Shown piece by piece: positions 9,051-17,237 of a DNA stretch of 64,000 nt. Below the pieces are notes generated by a model, which saw only the letters and a list, made by a program, of their open reading frames with translations, had not been told where the DNA came from and did no database searches. Source of the stretch: Flavonifractor sp. An82. GTDB lineage: Bacteria; Bacillota; Clostridia; Oscillospirales; Oscillospiraceae. Numbering within the stretch: the stretch's first letter is position 1; every line of letters begins with the position of its first letter. The position numbers and the translations under genes were made by a program. The stretch spans positions 81,089 to 145,088 of the forward strand of contig NZ_NFHG01000007.1 in NCBI RefSeq assembly GCF_002159265.1, read 5' to 3'.

Positions 9051-9081
9051 CCGGCGGGCGACCATAAAGGTCGCCCCTACG
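9051..9081. repeat. REP-like palindrome, copy B (cbiD-cbiF gap)
   Basis: GGGCGACC (9056-9063), loop ATAAA, GGTCGCCC (9069-9076), then CTACGA. The stem is perfect over 8 bp and shares its frame with copy A at 2169-2200. It fills most of the 46-bp gap between cbiD and cbiF, one of only two non-overlapping spacers of any size in the operon. Confidence 0.6.
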
Positions 9082-10213
9082 ATTGATGTTGATGCAGGGC
9101 CAGCAATGTTTCGGCCCCTGCAGTCTGTCCCAGCAGTCCGTACTGGTTGGAGAAGAACACCGCCTCAATGGCCAGGTCCGGCCCGGCCCGGTGGCGTAAA
9201 ACCTCCTCCAGGGCTTGCGCGATGGAGGCCATCACCGGCTCCAGCAGTCCGGCACCCTTCAGCAGCTCCACCCCCGCGTCGGTGGTGGGGCAGTCAAAGA
9301 GGGCCTTCAGCAATTCCCTGTTCCCCCCCGCCAGGGCGGCGTGGGCGGTGAGAGTCTCCCGCCTGCCGTCGGCCACCTTGGAGTGGGTGTTCATGCTGCC
9401 CGCAGCCACTTTGATCAGCTTGCCCAGGTGGCCCACCAACAGGAAGGACCGGAAGCCCAGTCCTGCGGCGTGGTCGATGGCGTGGCCCAGGTAGTTGCTG
9501 CAGGTACAGCGGTGGGTCAGGTCCAGCCCCAGATTTTCCTCCGCAAAGGCATCCCCGTAGTTGCCGGGGGTGACCAGCAGGTCGGTTACCCCGGTGGCGC
9601 GTGCCTGTTCCTGCTCCAGGTAGAGGGAATCGATGAGGGCGGCCTCGCTCATGGGCCGGACGATGCCGCTGGTACCCAGAATGGAGATGCCCCCCTCGAT
9701 GCCCAGCCGGGGATTGAAGGTGTGCCCCGCCAGGGCCTCCCCCTGGGGCACCGAAATGGTGACGGCCAGCCCGCCGGTATAGCACACTTTTGCCATCTCC
9801 TCCTCCACCTGCCGGCAAATCATCCGCCGGGGGGTGGAGTTGATGGCGGCCTGGCCCACCGGCTGGTCCAGACCAGGCCGGGTCACCCGGCCCACTCCGA
9901 TACCCCCGTCAATGACCACGCCGGGAGCATCGGTCTGTTCCACCCTGGCGAAGATCAGGGCCCCATGGGTCACATCCGGGTCGTCCCCTCCGTCCTTTTG
10001 GACGGCGCAGGAAGCCCAGCCCGGTCCGGCGGTGTGCTCCAGCAGCTCGGCCTCCACCGTGATTCCCGCCGGGGTATCGATGACCACGGCAGGCAGGCGC
10101 TGGCCGGTAAGCAGCAGCCGGGCCGCCCCGGCGGCGGCCGCCGCCGCGCAGGTGCCGGTGGTATAGCCGCAGCGCAGCTGCTTGTTTCCCACCGGGATAT
10201 AGACTTCCAGCAC
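9077..10213 (-). CDS. cbiD: Cobalt-precorrin-5B C1-methyltransferase
   Basis: CbiD methylates C1 in the anaerobic cobalamin route. The 378-aa protein has the N-terminal CGYTTGTCAAAAA, then GGIGVGRVTRPGL, INSTPRRMI, GTSGIVRPMSEAA and VGHLGKLIK, all family hallmarks. The start is taken as the GTG at 10213 because AAGGAGG lies eight bases before it, after the leader terminator; an upstream ATG at 10288 would lie inside that terminator region. It is the first gene of the operon. Confidence 0.93.
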   Translation of the reverse strand: MLEVYIPVGNKQLRCGYTTGTCAAAAAAGAARLLLTGQRLPAVVIDTPAGITVEAELLEHTAGPGWASCAVQKDGGDDPDVTHGALIFARVEQTDAPGVVIDGGIGVGRVTRPGLDQPVGQAAINSTPRRMICRQVEEEMAKVCYTGGLAVTISVPQGEALAGHTFNPRLGIEGGISILGTSGIVRPMSEAALIDSLYLEQEQARATGVTDLLVTPGNYGDAFAEENLGLDLTHRCTCSNYLGHAIDHAAGLGFRSFLLVGHLGKLIKVAAGSMNTHSKVADGRRETLTAHAALAGGNRELLKALFDCPTTDAGVELLKGAGLLEPVMASIAQALEEVLRHRAGPDLAIEAVFFSNQYGLLGQTAGAETLLALHQHQS

Positions 10214-10234
10214 CGGACCGCCCTCCTTCCATGC

Positions 10235-10269
10235 AAAAAGGCCCTCCCCAAACTGGGGAGGGCCTTTTT
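10235..10269 (-). terminator. Leader terminator between cobalamin riboswitch and cbiD
   Basis: A 15-bp perfect stem (10235-10249 with 10255-10269, loop of 5) with T-runs on both strands lies between the riboswitch aptamer and cbiD. On the minus strand it is an intrinsic terminator and is likely the expression platform that stops transcription when cobalamin is bound. Confidence 0.85.
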
Positions 10270-10307
10270 CACTTGAAAAATGCCGCACCTCTCCACCTCA
10301 GAGCTAC

Positions 10308-10490
10308 GTTGTACCGTATCCCTTGCAGCGGGTTTCCTGGCTCGCGCTTCCTCCGCCGGCGCACCTTCTCAGCCCCATGGGCCAATGGTCTCTGCGCCTT
10401 TGTCCACGCTTACAGTAGAGGTAAGACTGCGCCGGATTTGCACCGGCTTCCCCTTTGGCGGCAATGCCGCAACTGCGGATACTATTTGAT
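10308..10490 (-). ncRNA. Cobalamin riboswitch
   Basis: On the minus strand the leader contains GAAGCCGGTGCAAATCCGGC (complement of about 10430-10450), a TACTGTAA B12-box-like segment near 10410, and GCGAGCCAGGAAACC near 10331-10345, the standard conserved blocks of the cobalamin aptamer. It lies directly upstream of the leader terminator and the cbiD start, so the cobalamin operon is most likely repressed by its product. Ends are approximate. Confidence 0.93.
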
Positions 10491-10498
10491 TCCTCGCC

Positions 10499-10527
10499 AT
10501 TATATCAGGGGCTCTTAAAAAAGTAAA
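10499..10527 (-). promoter_or_regulatory. Promoter of the cobalamin operon
   Basis: On the minus strand TTTACT (10522-10527), 17 bases, then a perfect TATAAT (10499-10504), just before the riboswitch. The position fits transcription of the whole leader and operon. Confidence 0.75.
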
Positions 10528-10539
10528 GATAAATTCTTG

Positions 10540-10998
10540 TCACAGCCGTGCATCCACAGCCTTCCATTCCATCACGAAATTGGTTAATTTGACCCCATGG
10601 CGCTCCACCTGCTGCTCCCGCACCACCTGCCACCCCCGCTTCTCGAAGAAGGGCCGGGCGGTGATGGAGGCATGGGTGAGCCGGGCGCCGGGCAGGGTGT
10701 CGCACAGTGCGGTGGCGATCCCCCGGCCCTGGAGGTCCTTATGGACGTAGAGCCGGTCCAGATAGCCGTCGTCAGCCAGGTCAGCAAAGCCTGCCACCAA
10801 CCCATCCCACTCCGCCACCAGAGTGGTATGGGCCCGGAAGGAGGCGTCCCAGGCCGCCAGATCCACCTGGCCGTGGGCCCAGACATCCAGCTGCTCCGGG
10901 GTATAATCCCGTCCGCACACCCCGTGGACAGTCTGATAGAAGAGCTCCGCCAGAACTGGGCAATCCGCCGGACGGTAGGGGCGCAAGATCACACTCAT
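10540..10998 (-). CDS. GNAT family N-acetyltransferase
   Basis: The 152-aa product has the GNAT acetyl-CoA fold: LDRLYVHKDLQGRGIATAL is the beta4-alpha3 region with the Q/R-x-x-G-x-G/A pyrophosphate loop. The C-terminus (PFFEKRGWQVV) is the usual GNAT beta5 region. The ATG at 10998 overlaps the stop of the P-type ATPase gene (ATGA), so it is co-transcribed and coupled to it. The acetylated substrate cannot be told from sequence. Confidence 0.88.
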   Translation of the reverse strand: MSVILRPYRPADCPVLAELFYQTVHGVCGRDYTPEQLDVWAHGQVDLAAWDASFRAHTTLVAEWDGLVAGFADLADDGYLDRLYVHKDLQGRGIATALCDTLPGARLTHASITARPFFEKRGWQVVREQQVERHGVKLTNFVMEWKAVDARL

Positions 10999-13430
10999 CG
11001 CCGGTCCCCCCTGTGGGTCAGCTTGTCCAGCAGCAGGGCACCCAGCTGGCAGAGGTTCAGGATCACATGCATGACGGGATAGGCCAGACCCAGGAAGACC
11101 GCCAGCACCAGCAGGTTCTGGACCGTCAGGGCGCTCAGGCCGAAGTTTCCGCCAAACCACAGGATGGCCACCAGGGAGGAGCCGGTCATGGCGCCCATCA
11201 GCACCCGCCGCTTCCAGTCAAAGGGCTTACACACCTGATAGAGCACCAGCAGACCCACCATCACCAGCAGAATGGTGGACATGGTGGACAGCTGGTCGGT
11301 GGTAAAGCCGAAGGCCAGATAGAAGGCCTCCAGTCCCAGCACCACGATCAGGTCGGTGAGGCCGCCGGGCAGAGCCGCCCGGAACACGTTGGTGAGGAAT
11401 TTTCCCTTGACAATGCCGTGGTTGGGCTCCAGGGCCAGGAAAAAGGAGGGCACGCCGATGGTGACCGCGCTGAGGAAGGAAATCTGCAGGGGGGTCACCG
11501 GATAGGGGAAGGTTGCAAACAGGGAGATGATGGACAGGATAAAGGAGAAGATATTTTTGACCAGATAGAGGGCGGCGGCCCGCTGGATGTTATTGATGAC
11601 CCGCCGGCCCTCCGCCACCACCTTGGGCATGGCGGAAAAATCGGAGTTGAGGAGCACCAGCTGGGCGGCGTGGCAGGCGGCCTCCGCACCGGAGGCCATG
11701 GCGATACCGCAGTCGGCGTCCTTCAGGGCCAGCACATCGTTGACGCCGTCGCCGGTCATGGCCACGGTGTGGCCTCCACGCTGGAGGGCCCGCACCAGCC
11801 GCCGCTTCTGGTCGGGGGTGACCCGGCCGAACACGGTGTACTCCCGCACCGCCCGGTCCATGTCGGCGTCAGACTGGAGGGTGGCGGCGTCCACATAGCC
11901 GTCCGCCCCCTGGATACCCGCCTGACGGGCCACCTCGGCTACCGTCACCGGGTTATCACCGGAGATGACCTTGACGGCCACCTTCTGCTCTGCAAAGTAC
12001 TGGAAGGTCCTGGGGGCGGAGTCCCGCACCCGGTTGGCCAGCAGCACCAGGGCCATGGGACATACCCGCCGGGGGTCCAGCCCCTTCTGGTCGGGAGTAC
12101 CCTGGTACTCCGCCGCCAGCAGCACCCGGTAACCCTTGGCGGACCAGGGGTCCACCGCCTCCTTCAGATCGGAGTAACGGGGTCCCATGATAAACTCGGG
12201 TGCGCCCACCACATAGGCGCCGTGGCCGGGAAAGACGGCGGCACTCCACTTGGTGGCGGAGGTAAAGGGAATGGTCAGTTCCGCATGCCAGGTGGAGACG
12301 CCGTGGAACTTCTTCTGCATGGCCCGGGCGGTGTCATTGTCCGCCTCGGACGCCTGATAGAAGGCGTTGAGGATCTCGGTGACCTCGGTTTCGGCGTACT
12401 TCTCCTCGTCCAGGTACACCACCTCCCCCACCTCCATGCGGGGCTCGGTGATGGTGCCCGTCTTGTCCACGCACAGCACGTCCACCCGGGCCAGGGTCTC
12501 GATGCAGTTCATGTCCTGGGCCAGCACCTTGCCTCGGGCCAGGCGGATCATGCTCACCGCCAGCGCCACGCTGGTCAGCAGGTAGAGGCCCTCGGGGATC
12601 ATGCCGATGAGGGCGGCCACCGTGGACACCACCGTCTCCTGGAAGGTGCGGCCCACGATGAAAAATTCCTTGGCAAACAGGGCGATACCGATGGGGATGA
12701 GCAGGATGCCGATGACCCGGATCAGCTTGTCCAGGGAGGACATCATCTCGCTCTTACCCACGGTGACGTCCTTCTTGGCCTCCAGGGTCAGGCGGGCGGC
12801 GTAGGACTCCGCCCCCACCCGGTCCAGCCGGGCCCGGCAGCGGCCCGCCACCACGAAGGAGCCGGAGAGCAGCTGGTCCCCCGGCTTTTTGATGATGGCA
12901 TCGGCCTCGCCGGTGATAAGGGCCTCATTGACCTGCACCTGGCCGGAGAGCACGGTGGCGTCGGCGGGGATCTGGTCGCCGGAGGCCAGTTCCGCCACGT
13001 CGTCCCGCACCAGGTGGGAGGCGGGCACCGAGCCCAGATGGCCCTCCCGCACCACATTGGCCCTGGGGGCGGCCAGCAGGTTCAGCTTGTCAATGGTCTG
13101 CTTGGAGCGCATCTGCTGCAAAATACCGATGCCGGTGTTGGCCATGGCGATGAGCAGGAAAAGCAGATCCTCGGTGGACCCCACCACAATGAGCAGGACA
13201 GCCAGGACCACAAAAATAAAGTTGAAGAAGGTAAAGACGTTGGAGCGCACGATCTGGCCCACGGTCTTGGTGGGAGATTCTACCGGATCATTGGCCCAGC
13301 CGTTCTGCTGGCGCTCCTTGACCTGGGCCATGGTAAGGCCCCGTTCCGGATCGGCGCTTACCCGGGGCACATCCCGGCGGGGCCTGGGTCCCTCCTGGAC
13401 AGCCGGACGCTGTTTTTGCTTGCCTTTCAT
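10995..13430 (-). CDS. Cation-translocating P-type ATPase, CtpE-like
   Basis: This 811-aa membrane pump has the phosphorylation motif DKTGTIT, TGES-equivalent ITGEAD, and the hinge TGDGVNDVLALKDADCGIAM. The transmembrane helix before the phosphorylation site carries IPEGL and the C-terminal membrane part has IGVPSFFLALEPN, both features I associate with the CtpE group, for which calcium uptake has been proposed in mycobacteria. No heavy-metal-binding domain or CPC motif is present, so heavy-metal transport is unlikely. The ion remains an inference. It is followed by the overlapping acetyltransferase gene. Confidence 0.9.
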   Translation of the reverse strand: MKGKQKQRPAVQEGPRPRRDVPRVSADPERGLTMAQVKERQQNGWANDPVESPTKTVGQIVRSNVFTFFNFIFVVLAVLLIVVGSTEDLLFLLIAMANTGIGILQQMRSKQTIDKLNLLAAPRANVVREGHLGSVPASHLVRDDVAELASGDQIPADATVLSGQVQVNEALITGEADAIIKKPGDQLLSGSFVVAGRCRARLDRVGAESYAARLTLEAKKDVTVGKSEMMSSLDKLIRVIGILLIPIGIALFAKEFFIVGRTFQETVVSTVAALIGMIPEGLYLLTSVALAVSMIRLARGKVLAQDMNCIETLARVDVLCVDKTGTITEPRMEVGEVVYLDEEKYAETEVTEILNAFYQASEADNDTARAMQKKFHGVSTWHAELTIPFTSATKWSAAVFPGHGAYVVGAPEFIMGPRYSDLKEAVDPWSAKGYRVLLAAEYQGTPDQKGLDPRRVCPMALVLLANRVRDSAPRTFQYFAEQKVAVKVISGDNPVTVAEVARQAGIQGADGYVDAATLQSDADMDRAVREYTVFGRVTPDQKRRLVRALQRGGHTVAMTGDGVNDVLALKDADCGIAMASGAEAACHAAQLVLLNSDFSAMPKVVAEGRRVINNIQRAAALYLVKNIFSFILSIISLFATFPYPVTPLQISFLSAVTIGVPSFFLALEPNHGIVKGKFLTNVFRAALPGGLTDLIVVLGLEAFYLAFGFTTDQLSTMSTILLVMVGLLVLYQVCKPFDWKRRVLMGAMTGSSLVAILWFGGNFGLSALTVQNLLVLAVFLGLAYPVMHVILNLCQLGALLLDKLTHRGDRR

Positions 13431-13493
13431 GCATCAGCCCTCGATATTGCGAATTTCTGTTTGTCATAGGTAACTGTTTCAAAATCTTGTCAC

Positions 13494-13522
13494 ATTATAG
13501 CCGATTTTCCCCCTGCATACAA
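13494..13522 (-). promoter_or_regulatory. Promoter of the P-type ATPase gene
   Basis: On the minus strand TTGTAT (13517-13522), 17 bases, TATAAT (13494-13499), 64 bp before the start codon at 13430. Confidence 0.7.
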
Positions 13523-13536
13523 GGCCGGCGGGGAAA

Positions 13537-13564
13537 TCTTAACCATTTCTCCACAATTTCTTAA
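13537..13564 (+). promoter_or_regulatory. 11-bp-spaced direct repeats in divergent promoter region
   Basis: TCTTAA (13537), TCTCCA (13548) and TCTTAA (13559) recur at exactly 11-bp intervals between the divergent P-type ATPase and small membrane protein genes. A -10-like TATACT lies at 13594. The same repeat occurs upstream of the response regulator at 18274; see findings. Confidence 0.45.
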
Positions 13565-13620
13565 AGGGGAGCATGGCGCCTCACCTTCCCCGCTATACTG
13601 GAAGAAAAGGAGGGGTATCC

Positions 13621-13881
13621 ATGGAACAAGCATCGGAGAAAATCCAGCTTCTGCTGCGGCTGGCCCTGTGCGGCGGCGGAGCCGCCCTGCTGTACGGCGG
13701 GGCTGCCAAGCTGCCCGCCCTGGAGGAACACAGGCCCTGGCTGGAGGAGCACAGGCTCCAGGTCATCGCCCTGGGAACGGCGGCCCTGTTCGGTCTGTCC
13801 CTGCTCCTGGTTCCCAGGCCCCAAAGCGATGAGGCCCACGAGGCCCCGGACTGCTGCGACGGCTATGAGCCGGTGGAGTGA
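13621..13881 (+). CDS. Small membrane protein of unknown function (86 aa)
   Basis: I do not recognise this protein. It has two hydrophobic stretches (about residues 8-27 and 46-62) separated by an acidic, leucine-rich segment with the repeat LEEHRPWLEEHRL, and an acidic C-terminus containing two cysteines. The ATG at 13621 is preceded by AAAGGAGGGG at ideal spacing, which supports translation. It is a single-gene unit, divergent from the P-type ATPase and convergent with glcK. Confidence 0.65.
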   Translation: MEQASEKIQLLLRLALCGGGAALLYGGAAKLPALEEHRPWLEEHRLQVIALGTAALFGLSLLLVPRPQSDEAHEAPDCCDGYEPVE

Positions 13882-13896
13882 GCCTTCCATAAGCGA

Positions 13897-13923
13897 ACAG
13901 GGCCCGCCATAGGCGGGCCCTGT
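13897..13923. terminator. Hairpin between convergent genes
   Basis: A 12-bp perfect inverted repeat (13897-13908 with 13912-13923, 3-nt loop) sits between the convergent small membrane protein gene and glcK. No T-run follows, so it is a weak or bidirectional terminator. Confidence 0.55.
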
Positions 13924-13928
13924 AGGGG

Positions 13929-14879
13929 TCAGCGGAACAGAGGCAGCAGAGCGGCGCCGATGATGCCGGCGTCGTTGCCCAGCGCCGCCCGCACCAGCCG
14001 GGTGCGGTGGACACTGTTGCGGGCGTAGTCCTCCCGGTTGAGGATGTAGCGCACCGGGGCCATCAGGGTCTCCCCCTGGGCGGAGGGACCGCCGCCGATG
14101 CAGAACACCTCAGGCTGGAAGATATTGACCAGGCTGGCCACGCCGCAGCCCAGGTAATCCACATACTCGTCGATGACCTTGCCGGCGGCGGCGTCGCCCA
14201 GAGCAGCGGCGTCAAAGGGGGTGCGGCCGTTGACCGCCTCCAGGGAGCCCGCCAGCTCCCACAGCTTGGAGTCGGGATGCTCCTCCATCACCTCACGGGT
14301 GCGCTTGATGAGGGCGGTGGCAGAGCAGTAGGCCTCAAAGCAGCCCTTCCGGCCGCAGGTACACAGGCGGCCGCCGTGCTCGATAACAAAGTGGCCCACC
14401 TCCATACCGGCATAGTTAAAGCCGGTATACAGCTTGCCGTTCAGGACGGCGCCGCCTCCCACACCGGTGCCCAGAGTAATGGCCACCATGGAGTTGCTGC
14501 CCTTGCCGGCGCCGGCGGCAAATTCGCCCAGGGCGGCGGCGTTGGCGTCGTTCTCCAGATAGATCTCCTTATCCAGCCGCTCCTTCATCAGGGCGGTCAG
14601 GGGTACGTTGGTGAAATCCAGGTTGGACCAGAACCGGATCACGCCGGTATCCGGCTCGATGGTGCCGGGGGAGCCAATGCCCACCGACGCAATATCGTCC
14701 ATGGACAGGCCCACCTGCTCCACCGCGGCCCGGGAGGCCGCCGCCATCTGGTCGGCCACTTGGTCCGCCGGCACATTCCGGGGTGTGGGCAGGCTGACCT
14801 TGCCCAGCAGCTCGCCCTTTTCCGTCACAACTGCAGCGGCCACGTTGGTGCCGCCCAGATCAATTCCCAAGTAATACAT
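13929..14879 (-). CDS. glcK: ROK family glucokinase
   Basis: The 316-aa protein phosphorylates glucose (or a related hexose) with ATP. It carries the N-terminal phosphate loop GIDLGGTN, the sugar-binding LENDANAAALGE, and the ROK zinc motif CTCGRKGCFEAYCS; length matches the family. The start at 14879 is preceded by GGAGG; a 25-residue upstream extension is unlikely. It is monocistronic with its own promoter. Confidence 0.9.
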   Translation of the reverse strand: MYYLGIDLGGTNVAAAVVTEKGELLGKVSLPTPRNVPADQVADQMAAASRAAVEQVGLSMDDIASVGIGSPGTIEPDTGVIRFWSNLDFTNVPLTALMKERLDKEIYLENDANAAALGEFAAGAGKGSNSMVAITLGTGVGGGAVLNGKLYTGFNYAGMEVGHFVIEHGGRLCTCGRKGCFEAYCSATALIKRTREVMEEHPDSKLWELAGSLEAVNGRTPFDAAALGDAAAGKVIDEYVDYLGCGVASLVNIFQPEVFCIGGGPSAQGETLMAPVRYILNREDYARNSVHRTRLVRAALGNDAGIIGAALLPLFR

Positions 14880-14906
14880 CGTCCCGCCTCCTTTTTCTCT
14901 TCTCTG

Positions 14907-14935
14907 ATTATAATGCACCAGGCCCGGCGGCACAA
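14907..14935 (-). promoter_or_regulatory. Promoter of glcK
   Basis: On the minus strand TTGTGC (14930-14935), 17 bases, TATAAT (14907-14912), directly upstream of the glcK ribosome binding site. Confidence 0.7.
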
Positions 14936-14939
14936 GAGA

Positions 14940-14968
14940 AAAAACGGCGTCCATGGGACGCCGTTTTT
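14940..14968 (-). terminator. Terminator of the glycolipid operon
   Basis: A 13-bp perfect stem (14940-14952 with 14956-14968, loop ATG) with T-runs on both strands; the stop codon of the flippase-like gene touches it. Confidence 0.85.
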
Positions 14969-16041
14969 CAGGTTACGATAGGCCCCCGGGCCCGCTTAGG
15001 GTAAGGGGCGGGCCCTCTCTCACTCCGCTTCCGGCGGCCCCGCAGGTGGACCGCCAGGGCGATCACCGCGCTGAGGAGCAGGAAGGAATAGAAGCTGATG
15101 CCCCGGGAGACCAGCACGGCGGGGGTGACCAGTCCCGCCCCGAAGAACAGGGCCATGGCGGTGACGAAGCCGCCCTCGGAGGCGCCCACGGCGCCGGGCA
15201 GGGGCAGGTTGGACACCGCCAGGGTCACCAGAGCCTGAGTGGCGATGATATTCACCGGGCTGCTGCCGCTGAGGCCGAAGGCAAAGTAGACCATCACGGG
15301 CACGGAGAACAGGGCGGTAAGCTGCACCACGGTGATGGCCAGCAGAGCGGGCACCATGCCGGGGTTGGCCTTCACACACTCGGCCCCCCGCCGGTACTCC
15401 TCCATCTGCTTCTCCAGTCGCTGGCGGGCCTTCTCCTCATTGCGGATAATGCGCACCTTCACCAGCAGCCTGAGTACACCGTTGGTGAGCTTGCGGGCGG
15501 CGTTGGGCAAAAACATCAGGCAGAGCATACCCACCGTCAGAACGCCGCTGACCAGGGCACCATAGAGCAGCAGCAGGCCCAGGCCGCCTCCCAGATTCTT
15601 CACCAGATCGAAGTGGGTCAGGGCACAGATCAGGGCGTAGCCGATGACCACCACCTGATAGCACACCGCAATGAGCATCATGTTCAGGGCCCCGTGGGCG
15701 GCGGGGATGTCGTCCCGGGACATGTAATACACCTGGGCAGGCTGTCCGCCGGTGGCGGAGGGGGTGATGGAGCTGACATAGAACCCCACAAAGGAGTACC
15801 CCAGACAATTCCGGTAGCGCACCTTGTGGCCCAGCCGCCCCAGGATGATGCGGGAGCACATGGCCTCGCTGCCTACGAAGAGGAACATCATCCCCAGACC
15901 GGCCAGCAGCCACAGGGGGTTGAGGTGGCTCAGGGTACCGGCCAGACGCGAGAAGGATATATCCCGGAACAGCATATAGCCGGTAAAGAGCATCAGGGCC
16001 AGAATCAATCCGATACCGACCAGGCTTTTCCGTTTGTCCAT
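14968..16041 (-). CDS. YbhN/lysylphosphatidylglycerol synthase transmembrane (UPF0104) protein
   Basis: This 357-aa integral membrane protein has about eight hydrophobic helices and the family signatures SITPSATGGQPAQV and NLPLPGAVGASEGGF. Related domains form the flippase part of MprF and of YbhN-like proteins, which move or modify glycolipids or aminoacyl-lipids. The likely ATG is at 16041, where it overlaps the upstream glycosyltransferase stop (TGATG); a GTG nine bases earlier sits too close to the Shine-Dalgarno-like GAGGGG. Pairing with a lipid glycosyltransferase suggests it handles that glycolipid across the membrane (inference). Confidence 0.85.
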   Translation of the reverse strand: MDKRKSLVGIGLILALMLFTGYMLFRDISFSRLAGTLSHLNPLWLLAGLGMMFLFVGSEAMCSRIILGRLGHKVRYRNCLGYSFVGFYVSSITPSATGGQPAQVYYMSRDDIPAAHGALNMMLIAVCYQVVVIGYALICALTHFDLVKNLGGGLGLLLLYGALVSGVLTVGMLCLMFLPNAARKLTNGVLRLLVKVRIIRNEEKARQRLEKQMEEYRRGAECVKANPGMVPALLAITVVQLTALFSVPVMVYFAFGLSGSSPVNIIATQALVTLAVSNLPLPGAVGASEGGFVTAMALFFGAGLVTPAVLVSRGISFYSFLLLSAVIALAVHLRGRRKRSERGPAPYPKRARGPIVT

Positions 16042-17129
16042 CAGGCGCACACCCCTCTTTCCGCGTTCAGCCGGGCCAGGATGTGGATAAGGCTCTCCTG
16101 CTCCAGCTGTTCCTTCATTGCATGCATTTTCGCCGACATATCCGCCAGCGTATCGTCGTCATAGATCAGTTCCCGAATAGCCGTCAGGCACTCGTCGGGC
16201 TCCTTGGCCGCCACCCGGCCCATGCCCCGCTCCACCAGGAACTGGGCGTTGCGCTTCTCCTGCTCCAGGAAGGGCTCCCAGGCCAGGATGGGCAGCTCGG
16301 AAAAGATACTCTCAAACACCGTGATGCCGCCGGGCTTGGTGAGCACCAGATCGGCCCAGGCCATGTACTCATACACCCGGTCGGTGAAGCCCACCACGTT
16401 GATATGGGGGTATTTGCCCACCAGCCGGTCATACAGCTTCTGGTTGCGGCCGGTGATGATGGTGGTGTTCACCCCGGGCAGGCTGTCCAGCACCTCATAG
16501 AAGGAGTCCTTCCGGGGCATCATGCCCAGGCCTCCGCCCATGATGAGCAGGTTGCGCTCCTGCCGGTCTCCCCGGTGGACGGGCAGCTTGAACTCCGCCC
16601 GGACGGGAATACCGGTCACATGGATGATGCTCCGGTCCACCCCCTTGGCCGCCAGCCGCTCCTTGATCTCCTCGGTGCCCACCAGATAGTAGTCGGTGTC
16701 CCGGTGGATCCACTCGGAGTGGCTGGTCAGATCGGTGATACAGGTCACCAGGGGCAGGCTGCTGCCGGTCTCCTGCTTCCACCGGGCCACGATGCGGGCG
16801 CAGATGGGATGGGTGGCAATGACCACATCGGGCCGTTTGACCGCAAAGAGCTCCTCCACCCGGTCAGGGCACTGCTCCTCATTGAGGGGGCGCTCGTCGG
16901 AGTCCTTGTTCTGAGTAAACTTATAATAAAGGTTGAACAGGCCGCTGCCCCGGGTCACCAGGACATTGAACCACTTGTACATGGACTCAGGATTGTGGCT
17001 GGTGCAGGCGATGAGGTCCATCACTTCCACCTGTGCCTCGGGAAACGACCGCAGCAGCTGCTGCCGCAGCGATATGGAAGCGGACCAGTGGCCCATACCA
17101 AACTTTCCCGTTACGATCAGAATGTTCAC
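16041..17129 (-). CDS. GT28-type diacylglycerol glycosyltransferase (MGDG synthase/UgtP-like)
   Basis: The 362-aa protein has the N-terminal MGDG-synthase-like region (TGKFGMGHWSAS, EVMDLI) and a C-terminal sugar-nucleotide domain with LTKPGGITVFE and LPILAWEPFLEQEKRNA. Enzymes of this family add one or more hexoses to diacylglycerol at the inner face of the membrane, as UgtP does. It leads a two-gene operon with the flippase-like protein. The donor sugar and processivity cannot be read from sequence. Its promoter has the TCTTAA repeats found before the two-component system. Confidence 0.88.
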   Translation of the reverse strand: MNILIVTGKFGMGHWSASISLRQQLLRSFPEAQVEVMDLIACTSHNPESMYKWFNVLVTRGSGLFNLYYKFTQNKDSDERPLNEEQCPDRVEELFAVKRPDVVIATHPICARIVARWKQETGSSLPLVTCITDLTSHSEWIHRDTDYYLVGTEEIKERLAAKGVDRSIIHVTGIPVRAEFKLPVHRGDRQERNLLIMGGGLGMMPRKDSFYEVLDSLPGVNTTIITGRNQKLYDRLVGKYPHINVVGFTDRVYEYMAWADLVLTKPGGITVFESIFSELPILAWEPFLEQEKRNAQFLVERGMGRVAAKEPDECLTAIRELIYDDDTLADMSAKMHAMKEQLEQESLIHILARLNAERGVCA

Positions 17130-17165
17130 GCCGCTCCCTCCTCATGTCACTCTTTTTCATCCTCA

Positions 17166-17222
17166 AGTATAACGGATGTTCCTTTAGAAAATCCGGTCCT
17201 GTTTCTTAAAAAGATATTAAGA
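17166..17222 (-). promoter_or_regulatory. Promoter with paired TTAA boxes, glycolipid operon
   Basis: Read on the minus strand: TCTTAA (17222-17217), five bases, TTTTAA (17211-17206), 34 bases, then TATACT (17171-17166). The same spacing and -10 sequence occur before the response regulator gene (18274-18330). No good -35 box is visible, as expected for an activator-dependent promoter. Confidence 0.55.
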
Positions 17223-17237
17223 TTAAGGAACAGTTTG

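Noticed and set aside
10707..13469. A 920-codon open frame on the plus strand opposite the P-type ATPase gene.
   Set aside because: Antisense shadow of a GC-rich gene: low-complexity His/Gly/Gln-rich translation, no ribosome binding site, and the minus strand encodes a complete conserved pump.
13561..13890. A minus-strand frame opposite the 86-aa membrane protein.
   Set aside because: The plus-strand gene has a strong ribosome binding site and promoter-like -10; the minus frame has neither.
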